DNA of 6,154 bases from assembly GCA_900548085.1 (NCBI GenBank), contig URJF01000090.1, forward strand, positions 1 through 6,154. The letters are read 5' to 3'. Position 1 is the stretch's first letter; every line of letters starts with the position of its first letter. The notes under the pieces are model-generated. The model did not search any database. It saw nothing but the letters and a program-made list of their open reading frames with translations, and was not told the DNA's origin. A program made the position numbers and the translations under genes. This DNA comes from an uncultured Oscillospiraceae bacterium (GTDB taxonomy: Bacteria; Bacillota; Clostridia; Oscillospirales; Acutalibacteraceae). This document shows positions 1 through 5,951 of the stretch, piece by piece.

Positions 1-1583
1 GTATGCTCCTCGCTCCGTTCTGTATCAGAAAATGGGGAAAAAAGAATGTTCAGATTGTAACCAATTTGTTCAATATTTTATTTATTCTGTGTATGTTCCC
101 GTTCTTTACCGGCAGTGCAGGTGCAGACGGAAATATAAAAAATTATGTAATATGGGCTGTTATGGCATGTCTGTATCTTAATGCAGTTGTAGGTGCTTTT
201 GCACATATTCTTAATCCTTCTATCCAAGCTGACATTCGTGACTATCAGCAGTACAAGACCGGTGAGCGTATCGACGGTATGTTTGCCGCAGTTGCTACTA
301 TCGGCAGTGTCATCACGCTTATTACTGCCGGCGTTCTTCCTGCCCTTCAGGAAAAATACGGTATGACAAAAGTTGTTGCCGAGAGAGTTACTTCCGATTC
401 ATCTCTTATGTCCAGAATGCTGCCCGGTACAGGTCAAACTATCGGTCAGATGCTTTCTGACCAGTTGGCGAACGGCCAAAACAACTTCGTCAATCCCTCA
501 TCTGCATTGTATGATGTAAACAATATACTTCTCCCGCTTCTCAGAATTCTTGTTATTGTTGCAGCTGTAGGTGCTACTCTTAATGTTATTCCGTTCTTCT
601 TCTACGACCTTACCGAGATGAAACAAAAGTCTTATGTTCGTGTGCTTAAGGTTCGTGCTGTGTTTGAGGATTACGGAAACAAAGCCCTTAAGGATAAGGA
701 TGTTGTAGAAATGATTGACCTTGTCCGCAATGCACAGGAAATGGCAGTAGCCACTCCAAAAACATTGGATAAGTCTTCCTACAAGAATATCAGTGATAAG
801 GCAGAGCGTAAGGCGGCAAAAAAACAGTACAGAGACGATGTTCAGTATAACGAAGAAATAGAGATTTCCAAATTCGTTGTGGATGAACTGAATAAATTTA
901 ATTCTGATTTGGGAAAGCATCAGGTAGCAGTATACACCGATATTTTCAACGCCGGATTAGATGAAATTCAAAATACCTCTTTGGCTTCTGCTAAAGCAGA
1001 ATTGAAAAAAGCAAAGACTTTACCAAAGAATACTCACGACGAAAAAGAGTTTAGAAAGTTTGAAATCGAAATAGCTAAGAAGAAAATTTCTGCTATAAAA
1101 TCTTATCATAAGTATTATTCATCCACAGATGAGTTCAAGGAGCTCAGCTTTGACACCATTGATGAGTACTTTGACCGTGAGGATAAGCTCGATGATAAGA
1201 TTGCAGAGCTCGCAAAGCTCAGCCATATTGCTAAAAAGGACAAAGACACCGAAGAAGTTGCTAAAATTAAGGCACAAATTAAAGAACTCAGTGAAGAACG
1301 CAAGCTGGTTCGTAAGCTGTCCAAGGAAGAAATGGATAAGCACGCTAAGTTCAACAGAGCTGCAAAGCCATATGTTGACGCTAAAAAACTTCTCACTCAG
1401 CAGGAGAATTTCTCCCACTTCGATGAGATTGCCGCTCAGTACGATATAGCAAAAGCTAATGTCGCAGAGGCAGAAAAACTTGAGGCAGAGGCTGATGCAA
1501 AACGCATTGAGGAAGAAAAAGCAGAGCTTGAACGCCGTAAAGCAGAAAAAGCCGCTAAAAAAGCAGCAAAAAAGAATAAGTAA
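1..1583 (+). CDS. GPH-family (MFS_2) transporter with long cytoplasmic tail, 5'-truncated by window edge
   Basis: This is the C-terminal 526 residues of a membrane transporter of the glycoside-pentoside-hexuronide:cation symporter family. The first visible Met (position 3) is not the start: it matches Met332 of the complete paralog downstream, so about 331 residues lie outside the window. Visible helices are the end of TM8, then TM9 (residues ~16-37), TM10 (~47-67), TM11 (~95-115) and TM12 (~176-202). The GPH loop signature ADIRDYQQYKTGERIDGM is at ~76-93. A hydrophilic tail follows from ~205 to 526, rich in Lys, Glu and Ala, with heptad-like stretches and the end KAEKAAKKAAKKNK. It is collinear with the downstream paralog except for one extra residue in the TM11-TM12 loop (NNFVNPSSALYDVN against DLYNASNALYDVN). 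A terminator follows, so it is probably transcribed separately from its neighbour. The family usually moves sugars or glycosides, but the substrate is unknown here. Confidence in the family is high, in the function low. Confidence 0.92.
   Translation, partial: MLLAPFCIRKWGKKNVQIVTNLFNILFILCMFPFFTGSAGADGNIKNYVIWAVMACLYLNAVVGAFAHILNPSIQADIRDYQQYKTGERIDGMFAAVATIGSVITLITAGVLPALQEKYGMTKVVAERVTSDSSLMSRMLPGTGQTIGQMLSDQLANGQNNFVNPSSALYDVNNILLPLLRILVIVAAVGATLNVIPFFFYDLTEMKQKSYVRVLKVRAVFEDYGNKALKDKDVVEMIDLVRNAQEMAVATPKTLDKSSYKNISDKAERKAAKKQYRDDVQYNEEIEISKFVVDELNKFNSDLGKHQVAVYTDIFNAGLDEIQNTSLASAKAELKKAKTLPKNTHDEKEFRKFEIEIAKKKISAIKSYHKYYSSTDEFKELSFDTIDEYFDREDKLDDKIAELAKLSHIAKKDKDTEEVAKIKAQIKELSEERKLVRKLSKEEMDKHAKFNRAAKPYVDAKKLLTQQENFSHFDEIAAQYDIAKANVAEAEKLEAEADAKRIEEEKAELERRKAEKAAKKAAKKNK
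1323..1445 (+). repeat. Near-identical patch shared by the two transporter genes (copy 1)
   Basis: This 123-base stretch matches 4100-4222 with three differences by eye (GTT/GTC, AAT/AAC, GCT/GCA), all synonymous. The 41 encoded residues are identical. Similarity drops sharply on both sides. It codes for part of the cytoplasmic tail beginning KEEMDKHAKF and ending EIAAQYD. It looks like recent gene conversion between the paralogs. Confidence 0.85.
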
Positions 1584-1585
1584 TT

Positions 1586-1599
1586 TGTACTTCGGTACA
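1586..1599 (+). other. Mini-hairpin with UUCG tetraloop just after the stop codon
   Basis: Five base pairs TGTAC/GTACA enclose a TTCG loop closed by C-G, the exceptionally stable cUUCGg tetraloop in RNA. It starts three bases after the TAA of the upstream transporter gene and about 13 bases before the larger terminator stem. It may stabilise the 3' end of the mRNA or help the terminator fold. No T run follows it, so it is unlikely to terminate alone. Confidence 0.5.
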
Positions 1600-1612
1600 G
1601 AGAGATAATCAC

Positions 1613-1654
1613 GTTGTCGGTTTGGTTTGATATCAAGCCGGCAACTTCCTTTTT
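1613..1654 (+). terminator. Probable Rho-independent terminator of the first transporter gene
   Basis: The arm GTTGTCGGTTTG (1613-1624) pairs with CAAGCCGGCAAC (1634-1645), giving 12 pairs of which two are G-U; the stem can extend inward by about two more pairs. The sequence TTCCTTTTTG follows. The T run is interrupted by CC, so it is weaker than the terminator at 4380-4407. Its position 30 bases after the stop codon fits transcription ending here. Confidence 0.72.
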
Positions 1655-1698
1655 GATTAAGCTTGTTCTTTTTTGTGCAAACTTAATAAAATTTAGTA

Positions 1699-1727
1699 TT
1701 GTAAACCGTTTTGTTTTATGTTAGAAT
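1699..1727 (+). promoter_or_regulatory. Candidate sigma-A promoter for the second transporter gene
   Basis: The -35 element TTGTAA (1699-1704, 4 of 6 to consensus) is 17 bases from the -10 element TAGAAT (1722-1727, 5 of 6). The -10 is preceded by TG at 1719-1720, giving an extended -10. Transcription would start near 1734, leaving a leader of roughly 55-60 bases. The promoter lies between a terminator and the next ribosome site, so the second copy is probably expressed on its own. Confidence 0.6.
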
Positions 1728-1780
1728 AGCAATGTTAATTTTGTGTGCTTTTGCGCTTTTCTGTGGCGTGACTGCACAAT

Positions 1781-1787
1781 AAAGGGG
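1781..1787 (+). promoter_or_regulatory. Ribosome binding site that favours the start at 1796
   Basis: The sequence AAAGGGG ends only 2 bases before the first ATG (1790) but 8 bases before the second in-frame ATG (1796). Normal Shine-Dalgarno spacing therefore points to 1796, giving a protein beginning MAEESLKAK, two residues shorter than the longest reading. Confidence 0.7.
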
Positions 1788-1789
1788 TT

Positions 1790-4360
1790 ATGAATATGGC
1801 AGAAGAATCGCTAAAGGCGAAGGTTACCGGTTTGATTGACCAAGTCAAGTATAACTGGAAAAAACCGCCAAAGGGCAGATATATGTCCTTTAAAGAAATT
1901 GCATCATACTCATTCGGCGGTATAGGTGCATACCTTATTGTTAGTATGAGTTACATCTGTATGCTCGCTACTACAAACACATTTATCACTGGCACGATAG
2001 GTATTACTCCTACAGATATGTACATTCTCTATGTACTTGCGGTTGTATCGAGTATTCCGCTCACCGGCTTGCGTGCAAGTATCGTAGATAATACCCGTAA
2101 CAAAGCAGGTAAGTACAGACCGTACATACTTATGATGGGTATTCCGTCCGCACTGTTGTTTATCGGTATGGTTTGGTTCCCGTACGATAAGCTTAAACTT
2201 CTTGTCGGCAATTCTGTTGTTATCGGCGACAAAACTGCTGATTATATAGCAAAATGTGCTGTTTTACTTTTGTTCAATGTCGTATTACAGTTCGTTTATA
2301 TGTTCTTCTACGACGCATACGAAAATCTTATTCACGTTCTTTCACCTAATTCACAGGAGCGTGCCGATGTTGCTTCGGTAAAGAGTATCGTATATTCTCT
2401 CGGTCCGTCTATCGTAAATCTCATTATGCCTATCGTTGCGCAGAATGTATTTAAGACTAACTCGACCGATGTTCGTGTTTACAGACTTGTATTCCCAATT
2501 CTTGGTATTATAGGTTCTGCTCTTCTTGTTCTTGTTTATGCCAATACACAAGAAAAGATTATTCAGGCTAAGACTCACACTATTCAAATCAAGTTTACCG
2601 ACGCACTTCGTGCTGTTGCTAAGAATAAGTACTTTTGGATTATTTCACTCGCTTCGTGGATTGGATTTTTGGAAACAGCTTATACCAATATCCTGTTCTG
2701 GATTTATAACTACGGTGGCTCAATATCCGGTAATGTCTACAGTATTGTCGTTACCCTGAACGGTAACGCAGCTCTGTGGGGAATGCTCCTTGCTCCGTTC
2801 TGCATCCGTAAGTGGGGAAAAAAGAAAGTACAGATTGTTACAAACTTGTTCAATATTATGTTCATTTTGCTAATGCTGCCGTTCGTAATTAACAGCTCCG
2901 GTGCAGACGGCAATATGTACAGCTATGTTATTTGGGCAGTCCTTGCTTGTCTGTACGCAAACGGTATAGTAGGCGCTTTTGCTCATATCCTTAATCCGTC
3001 TATTCAGGCAGATATTCGTGACTATCAGCAGTACAGAACGGGTGAGCGTATCGATGGTATGTTCGCTGCAGTTGCTACTATCGGTAGCGTTATCACTCTC
3101 ATTACCTCCAGCGTTATCCCTGCTTTGCAGGAAAAGCTCGGTATGACTGTAGCTAATGCAAAGAGAGTAGTCAGCGACCCGATACTTATGTCCCGTGTTC
3201 TTCCGGGTGCAAAGCAGACTATAGGTCAAATGCTTCAGGAACAAGCTGCGAACGGTCAGGACCTCTACAATGCGTCTAATGCTTTGTACGATGTAAACGG
3301 AGTTCTTATTCCGCTTCTTCGTGTACTTATTATAGTTTCGGCTATCGGTGCTACACTTAATGTTATTCCTTTCTTCTTCTATGACCTCACAGAGAAAAAG
3401 CAAAAGTGCTATGTTCGTGTGCTTAAGGTTCGTGCAGTATTTGAGGACTATGGCAACAAAGCCCTTAAGGACAAGGACATTGTAGAAATGATTGACCTCG
3501 TTAATAACGCAAAAGAGATGGCAGTCGCTACTCCAAAGGTTATTGATAAGGCTTCTTATAGGAATGTCAGTGACGAAGCAGAGCGTAAAGCAGCTAAAAA
3601 ACAGTACAGAGCCGATATAGAATATAATGAAGAAATCGAAATCTCAAAATTTGTTGTTGATGAACTTAATAAGTTCGATTCCGACCTCGGCAGACATCAG
3701 GTTGCTGTTTATTCCGAAATTGCCGCAGCAGGTCTCGACGGCATAAAGAATACTACATTGTCCGAAGCAAAGGCTGATCTCAAAAAGGCTAAGGCTTTGC
3801 CTAAGAATACAAATGACGAAAAAGAGTTTAGAAAGTTTGATATTGAGCTTGCAAAGAACAGAATTTCTGCTGTTAAGTCTTACAACAAGTATTTTGGCAG
3901 TGTAAATGATTTTGTTGAGCTTACTTTTGATACTATCGAAAAGTATTATGACAGAGAGGATGAGATTGATGATCTCGTAAATACTCTCACAAAAGAACTC
4001 CATATTGCTAAAAAGGATAAGGATTCCCAAGAGGTATCTCGCATTAAGGCAGAAATCAAAAAGCTTACTTCCGAGCGTAAAGAGCTTAATAAACTCACTA
4101 AGGAAGAAATGGATAAGCACGCTAAGTTCAACAGAGCTGCAAAGCCATATGTCGACGCTAAAAAACTTCTCACTCAGCAGGAGAACTTCTCCCACTTCGA
4201 TGAGATTGCCGCACAGTACGATGTTGCTAAGACTAATGTTGAAGAGTCTGATAGACTCGAGGCAGAAGCAGAGGCTAAGCGCATTGCTGAAGAAAAAGAA
4301 GAGCTTGAACGCCGTAAGGCAGAAAAAGCAGCTAAAAAAGCAGCAAAAAAGAATAAGTAA
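1790..4360 (+). CDS. GPH-family (MFS_2) transporter with ~320-residue charged C-terminal tail, complete
   Basis: The longest reading is 856 residues; the ribosome site suggests the true start is the ATG at 1796 (854 residues). GPH symporters move sugars, glycosides or uronides across the cytoplasmic membrane. About twelve helices are visible: ~38-62, 75-95, 111-130, 153-173, 198-219, 233-251, 281-303, 313-336, 346-367, 377-397, 425-445 and 505-532. The loop 2-3 signature is VDNTRNKAGKYRPYIL (99-114). The family signature before TM11 is ADIRDYQQYRTGERIDGM (407-424). A TM4 Asp (D175) is followed by a family-like ERADV stretch at 190-194. The positions of the MelB helix II Asp pair appear to be Ser88 and Thr92, and the helix XI Lys appears to be Val434. 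The TM11-TM12 loop is long (~446-504). Residues ~536-856 form a cytoplasmic, charged, helical tail with coiled-coil-like parts near 735-775 and 812-848, and a Lys/Ala end. Typical GPH proteins are about 450-500 residues; this tail is not the EIIA domain of LacS. It is a tandem paralog of the upstream gene. The substrate is unknown. Confidence 0.93.
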   Translation: MNMAEESLKAKVTGLIDQVKYNWKKPPKGRYMSFKEIASYSFGGIGAYLIVSMSYICMLATTNTFITGTIGITPTDMYILYVLAVVSSIPLTGLRASIVDNTRNKAGKYRPYILMMGIPSALLFIGMVWFPYDKLKLLVGNSVVIGDKTADYIAKCAVLLLFNVVLQFVYMFFYDAYENLIHVLSPNSQERADVASVKSIVYSLGPSIVNLIMPIVAQNVFKTNSTDVRVYRLVFPILGIIGSALLVLVYANTQEKIIQAKTHTIQIKFTDALRAVAKNKYFWIISLASWIGFLETAYTNILFWIYNYGGSISGNVYSIVVTLNGNAALWGMLLAPFCIRKWGKKKVQIVTNLFNIMFILLMLPFVINSSGADGNMYSYVIWAVLACLYANGIVGAFAHILNPSIQADIRDYQQYRTGERIDGMFAAVATIGSVITLITSSVIPALQEKLGMTVANAKRVVSDPILMSRVLPGAKQTIGQMLQEQAANGQDLYNASNALYDVNGVLIPLLRVLIIVSAIGATLNVIPFFFYDLTEKKQKCYVRVLKVRAVFEDYGNKALKDKDIVEMIDLVNNAKEMAVATPKVIDKASYRNVSDEAERKAAKKQYRADIEYNEEIEISKFVVDELNKFDSDLGRHQVAVYSEIAAAGLDGIKNTTLSEAKADLKKAKALPKNTNDEKEFRKFDIELAKNRISAVKSYNKYFGSVNDFVELTFDTIEKYYDREDEIDDLVNTLTKELHIAKKDKDSQEVSRIKAEIKKLTSERKELNKLTKEEMDKHAKFNRAAKPYVDAKKLLTQQENFSHFDEIAAQYDVAKTNVEESDRLEAEAEAKRIAEEKEELERRKAEKAAKKAAKKNK
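4100..4222 (+). repeat. Near-identical patch shared by the two transporter genes (copy 2)
   Basis: This is the partner of 1323-1445, in the same reading frame and at the equivalent place in the tail (residues ~771-811). A second short near-identical stretch lies at the gene ends: 1524-1583 against 4301-4360, with two differences in 60 bases. That one encodes the Lys/Ala-rich terminus. Confidence 0.85.
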
Positions 4361-4379
4361 TACATATTCGTATCCATAT

Positions 4380-4407
4380 GAGGCGGTCATTGACCGCCTC
4401 TTTTTTT
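4380..4407 (+). terminator. Strong Rho-independent terminator of the second transporter gene
   Basis: A perfect 9-bp GC-rich stem, GAGGCGGTC (4380-4388) and GACCGCCTC (4392-4400), has a 3-base loop and is followed directly by seven T residues. It begins 20 bases after the TAA stop at 4358-4360. It should end transcription efficiently and separates the transporter from the phosphatase gene. Confidence 0.95.
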
Positions 4408-4479
4408 CCTTATTTTTAATAGTAGGGAGATTGGTTGCCAAAGTTCTTTTCAGTTTTAAAAAATAATTTCAAATTCCTA

Positions 4480-4508
4480 TTGACAAGGTCGGAATTATAT
4501 GGTAATAT
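4480..4508 (+). promoter_or_regulatory. Sigma-A promoter for the metallophosphatase gene
   Basis: A perfect -35 TTGACA (4480-4485) is 17 bases from TAATAT (4503-4508, 4 of 6 to TATAAT). TG at 4500-4501 gives an extended -10. Transcription would start near 4515, at the edge of the palindrome at 4517-4532, leaving about 78 bases of leader before the ATG at 4593. Confidence 0.75.
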
Positions 4509-4516
4509 GTAAACAA

Positions 4517-4532
4517 GTTAGCAATGGCTAAC
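4517..4532 (+). promoter_or_regulatory. Palindrome at the presumed transcription start: possible operator or RNA hairpin
   Basis: GTTAGCAATGGCTAAC has perfect 6-bp arms (GTTAGC/GCTAAC) around a 4-base centre and lies 8 bases downstream of the -10 element. This is a common place for a repressor operator. As RNA it would form a short hairpin at the very 5' end of the transcript. No regulator gene is visible in the window, so the binding partner is unknown. Confidence 0.55.
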
Positions 4533-4595
4533 CGCGAACTTGCCATTTTCTCCGACTGTGTTCGGTTTCTTTTAACCCTAAACGGTTAGCCAATG
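4522..4595 (+). repeat. Inverted repeat linking the palindrome to the phosphatase start codon
   Basis: Arm CAATGGCTAACCG (4522-4534) and arm CGGTTAGCCAATG (4583-4595) are reverse complements with one mismatch in 13; the inner ten pairs are perfect. The right arm includes the ATG at 4593-4595. The 48-base loop can form an additional 5-bp helix, CGAAC (4535-4539) with GTTCG (4560-4564). The left arm overlaps the palindrome at 4517-4532, so the local and long-range pairings exclude each other. It may be a translational switch or a pair of operator half-sites. Confidence 0.6.
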
Positions 4596-5810
4596 ATAAC
4601 TCAAAATTACCTTTCCCTTATTTTCCATTTGACCGAGGCTGTATTTTTTGCAGTCTCGGTCATCTATTTTGTTGCTTTGCCGGTTCTATTATGGTATTAT
4701 GTATTTGGTGATAAAATGGAACTTAAATTCAAAAACGGAAAATTCAGAATACTTATGATTGCGGACACACAGGAGGGGAAGTCTGTCAGTTCCGATACAA
4801 TAAAACTTATCGTAGCGGGACTTGACCGCAGTCAGCCGGATTTGGTGGTATTCAGCGGTGATCAAATTTGGGGCAAGCGTAACTTTAAGGGAGACAAGGC
4901 TGTAGTTCGGCGTGTCCTCGGCGAGCTTGTTCAGCCTGTGATTGACAGAAAAATACCTTTTGCTGTCTGCTTTGGTAACCACGACAGACAAGTAGGTCTT
5001 TCTAATGCCGAGCAGTTTGATATTTACAAAACATTTGACGGCTTCATCGGCGAAAGCGATGATGACGCAGACGGCGTAGGTAATCATTGCTTTGAGATAA
5101 AAGACGGCGACGAGATTAAGTATCTTCTTTATACTATCGACAGTCACTCTAACCTTAAGGTAGGCTATGACAGAGTCCACGACAACCAGATTGAGTGGTA
5201 CAGGAAAATCCGTGACCGCTATGAGTCAAAGTTAGGCTCTGTAGTACCCTCTGTAGTGATTCAGCATATCCCCGTGTGTGAGGTATTTGACCTTATGCAC
5301 CGTGTCAAATTTACTAAGCGTGGCTCAGTTCGTGGATTCCGCACCCATGACGGCGAGTATTTTATGCTCACAAAGGGCAGAGTTAATCCTGACGGATTTA
5401 TGAAAGAGTCTCCTGCCGACCCACAAGAAAACGGAGGCGAGTTTGCCGCTATGAAAGAAAAGGGCGATGTTCGAGGCATCTACTTTGGCCACGACCATAA
5501 CAATTCTTTTCACGGTGACGTTGATGGAATAGATGTTGGCTACACCCAGGGCTGTGGATTTAATGTCTACGGTCCCGGACTCGACAGGGGAGTGCGTGTC
5601 ATCGATTTGTTCCCTGACGGACATCTCGATACCTTTGACCTTAGATATAAAAATATAGTAGGGAAAAAGGTTGACCACCCAATCAAGTATGCCTTTCTTC
5701 AGCTTTGCCCAACTAACACTTTTGATGCTGTTATGCGTGTTGCAAAAGCAATGGGAGTTATTGCTGTTTTGTTGGTGATTGTGCTCATAATTATGATGCT
5801 CGGTGCATAG
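4593..5810 (+). CDS. Membrane-anchored calcineurin-like metallophosphatase
   Basis: This 405-residue protein has the five metal-binding blocks of the metallophosphatase superfamily, which hydrolyses phosphomonoesters or phosphodiesters using two metal ions. The blocks are ADTQ (57-60, Asp58, with Gln where many members have His), SGDQ (88-91, Asp90), GNHD (128-131), QHIP (224-227, His225) and FGHDHNN (298-304, His300 and His302). The arrangement resembles the Dcr2-like subgroup, but the substrate cannot be told. A hydrophobic segment at ~15-38 and another at ~387-403 suggest anchoring at both ends. An in-frame TAG six bases upstream rules out an earlier start. No good Shine-Dalgarno site precedes 4593, and the next ATG, at 4716 (Met42), would remove the first membrane segment. 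I keep 4593 because the membrane segment looks genuine. It has its own promoter, and no clear terminator follows. Certain of the fold, unsure of the exact start and substrate. Confidence 0.93.
   Translation: MITQNYLSLIFHLTEAVFFAVSVIYFVALPVLLWYYVFGDKMELKFKNGKFRILMIADTQEGKSVSSDTIKLIVAGLDRSQPDLVVFSGDQIWGKRNFKGDKAVVRRVLGELVQPVIDRKIPFAVCFGNHDRQVGLSNAEQFDIYKTFDGFIGESDDDADGVGNHCFEIKDGDEIKYLLYTIDSHSNLKVGYDRVHDNQIEWYRKIRDRYESKLGSVVPSVVIQHIPVCEVFDLMHRVKFTKRGSVRGFRTHDGEYFMLTKGRVNPDGFMKESPADPQENGGEFAAMKEKGDVRGIYFGHDHNNSFHGDVDGIDVGYTQGCGFNVYGPGLDRGVRVIDLFPDGHLDTFDLRYKNIVGKKVDHPIKYAFLQLCPTNTFDAVMRVAKAMGVIAVLLVIVLIIMMLGA
4631..4661 (+). other. Strong hairpin inside the N-terminal coding region of the phosphatase
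   Basis: GACCGAGGCTG (4631-4641) pairs with CAGTCTCGGTC (4651-4661) in 11 contiguous pairs, one of them G-U, around the loop TATTTTTTG. A T-rich but interrupted stretch, ATCTATTTTG, follows. It falls in the codons for residues ~13-23, at the start of the first membrane segment. It could be an intragenic attenuator or pause structure, or a chance result of codon choice. Confidence 0.5.
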
Positions 5811-5877
5811 TTTTTGTCGATTTTTTTTGGCACGATTTTTTCTCGGCAAGAATTAACAATTTGTTTTAAAAATATCC

Positions 5878-5906
5878 TTGACTTTGTATATCTACATCTT
5901 TATAAT
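5878..5906 (+). promoter_or_regulatory. Near-consensus sigma-A promoter for the secreted-protein gene
   Basis: TTGACT (5878-5883, 5 of 6) and a perfect TATAAT (5901-5906) are separated by 17 bases. Transcription would start near 5913, giving a leader of about 39 bases. It is the best match to consensus in the window and suggests a well-expressed gene. Confidence 0.88.
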
Positions 5907-5938
5907 ACAAAGCTGTGTGATTTAAAAATTATACAGAG

Positions 5939-5944
5939 TGAGGA
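5939..5944 (+). promoter_or_regulatory. Ribosome binding site of the secreted-protein gene
   Basis: TGAGGA ends 7 bases before the ATG at 5952, a normal Shine-Dalgarno position. It supports that start, which also begins a good signal peptide. Confidence 0.75.
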
Positions 5945-5951
5945 TATTTGT

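Noticed and set aside
1..1583. The first transporter as an N-terminally broken pseudogene
   Set aside because: The apparent start at position 3 is simply the window edge. The visible part is intact and collinear with the full copy, with no stop or frameshift, so truncation is an artefact of the window.
1496..1583. Lys/Ala-rich gene ends as a DNA repeat or slippage tract
   Set aside because: Codons are mixed (AAA, AAG, GCA, GCC, GCT) and there is no regular DNA unit. It is a low-complexity protein terminus present in both paralogs, not a tandem repeat array.
1701..1714. Possible CcpA (cre) site overlapping the promoter spacer, around AAACCGTTT
   Set aside because: The symmetry has an odd centre (AAAC-C-GTTT) and the central CG is out of register with the cre consensus. 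Several other positions also differ. The match is too weak to call.
3644..4441. A 265-codon open frame on the minus strand opposite the second transporter's tail
   Set aside because: It is antisense to a well-supported gene, its product is a Leu/Phe/Ser-rich string typical of the reverse of Lys/Glu-rich coding sequence, and it has no ribosome site or family match. The same reading effect appears opposite the first transporter.
4361..4592. Mobile element or attachment site in the gap before the phosphatase
   Set aside because: The inverted repeats here are short, there is no target-site duplication or transposase remnant, and the gap is explained by a terminator, a promoter and a leader.
5811..5877. 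Terminator for the phosphatase gene
   Set aside because: There are two T runs (8 and 6 bases, each after CGA) but no stable stem before either. AACAATTTGTT is palindromic but leaves only a one-base loop. I see no convincing terminator, so read-through into the secreted-protein gene is possible.
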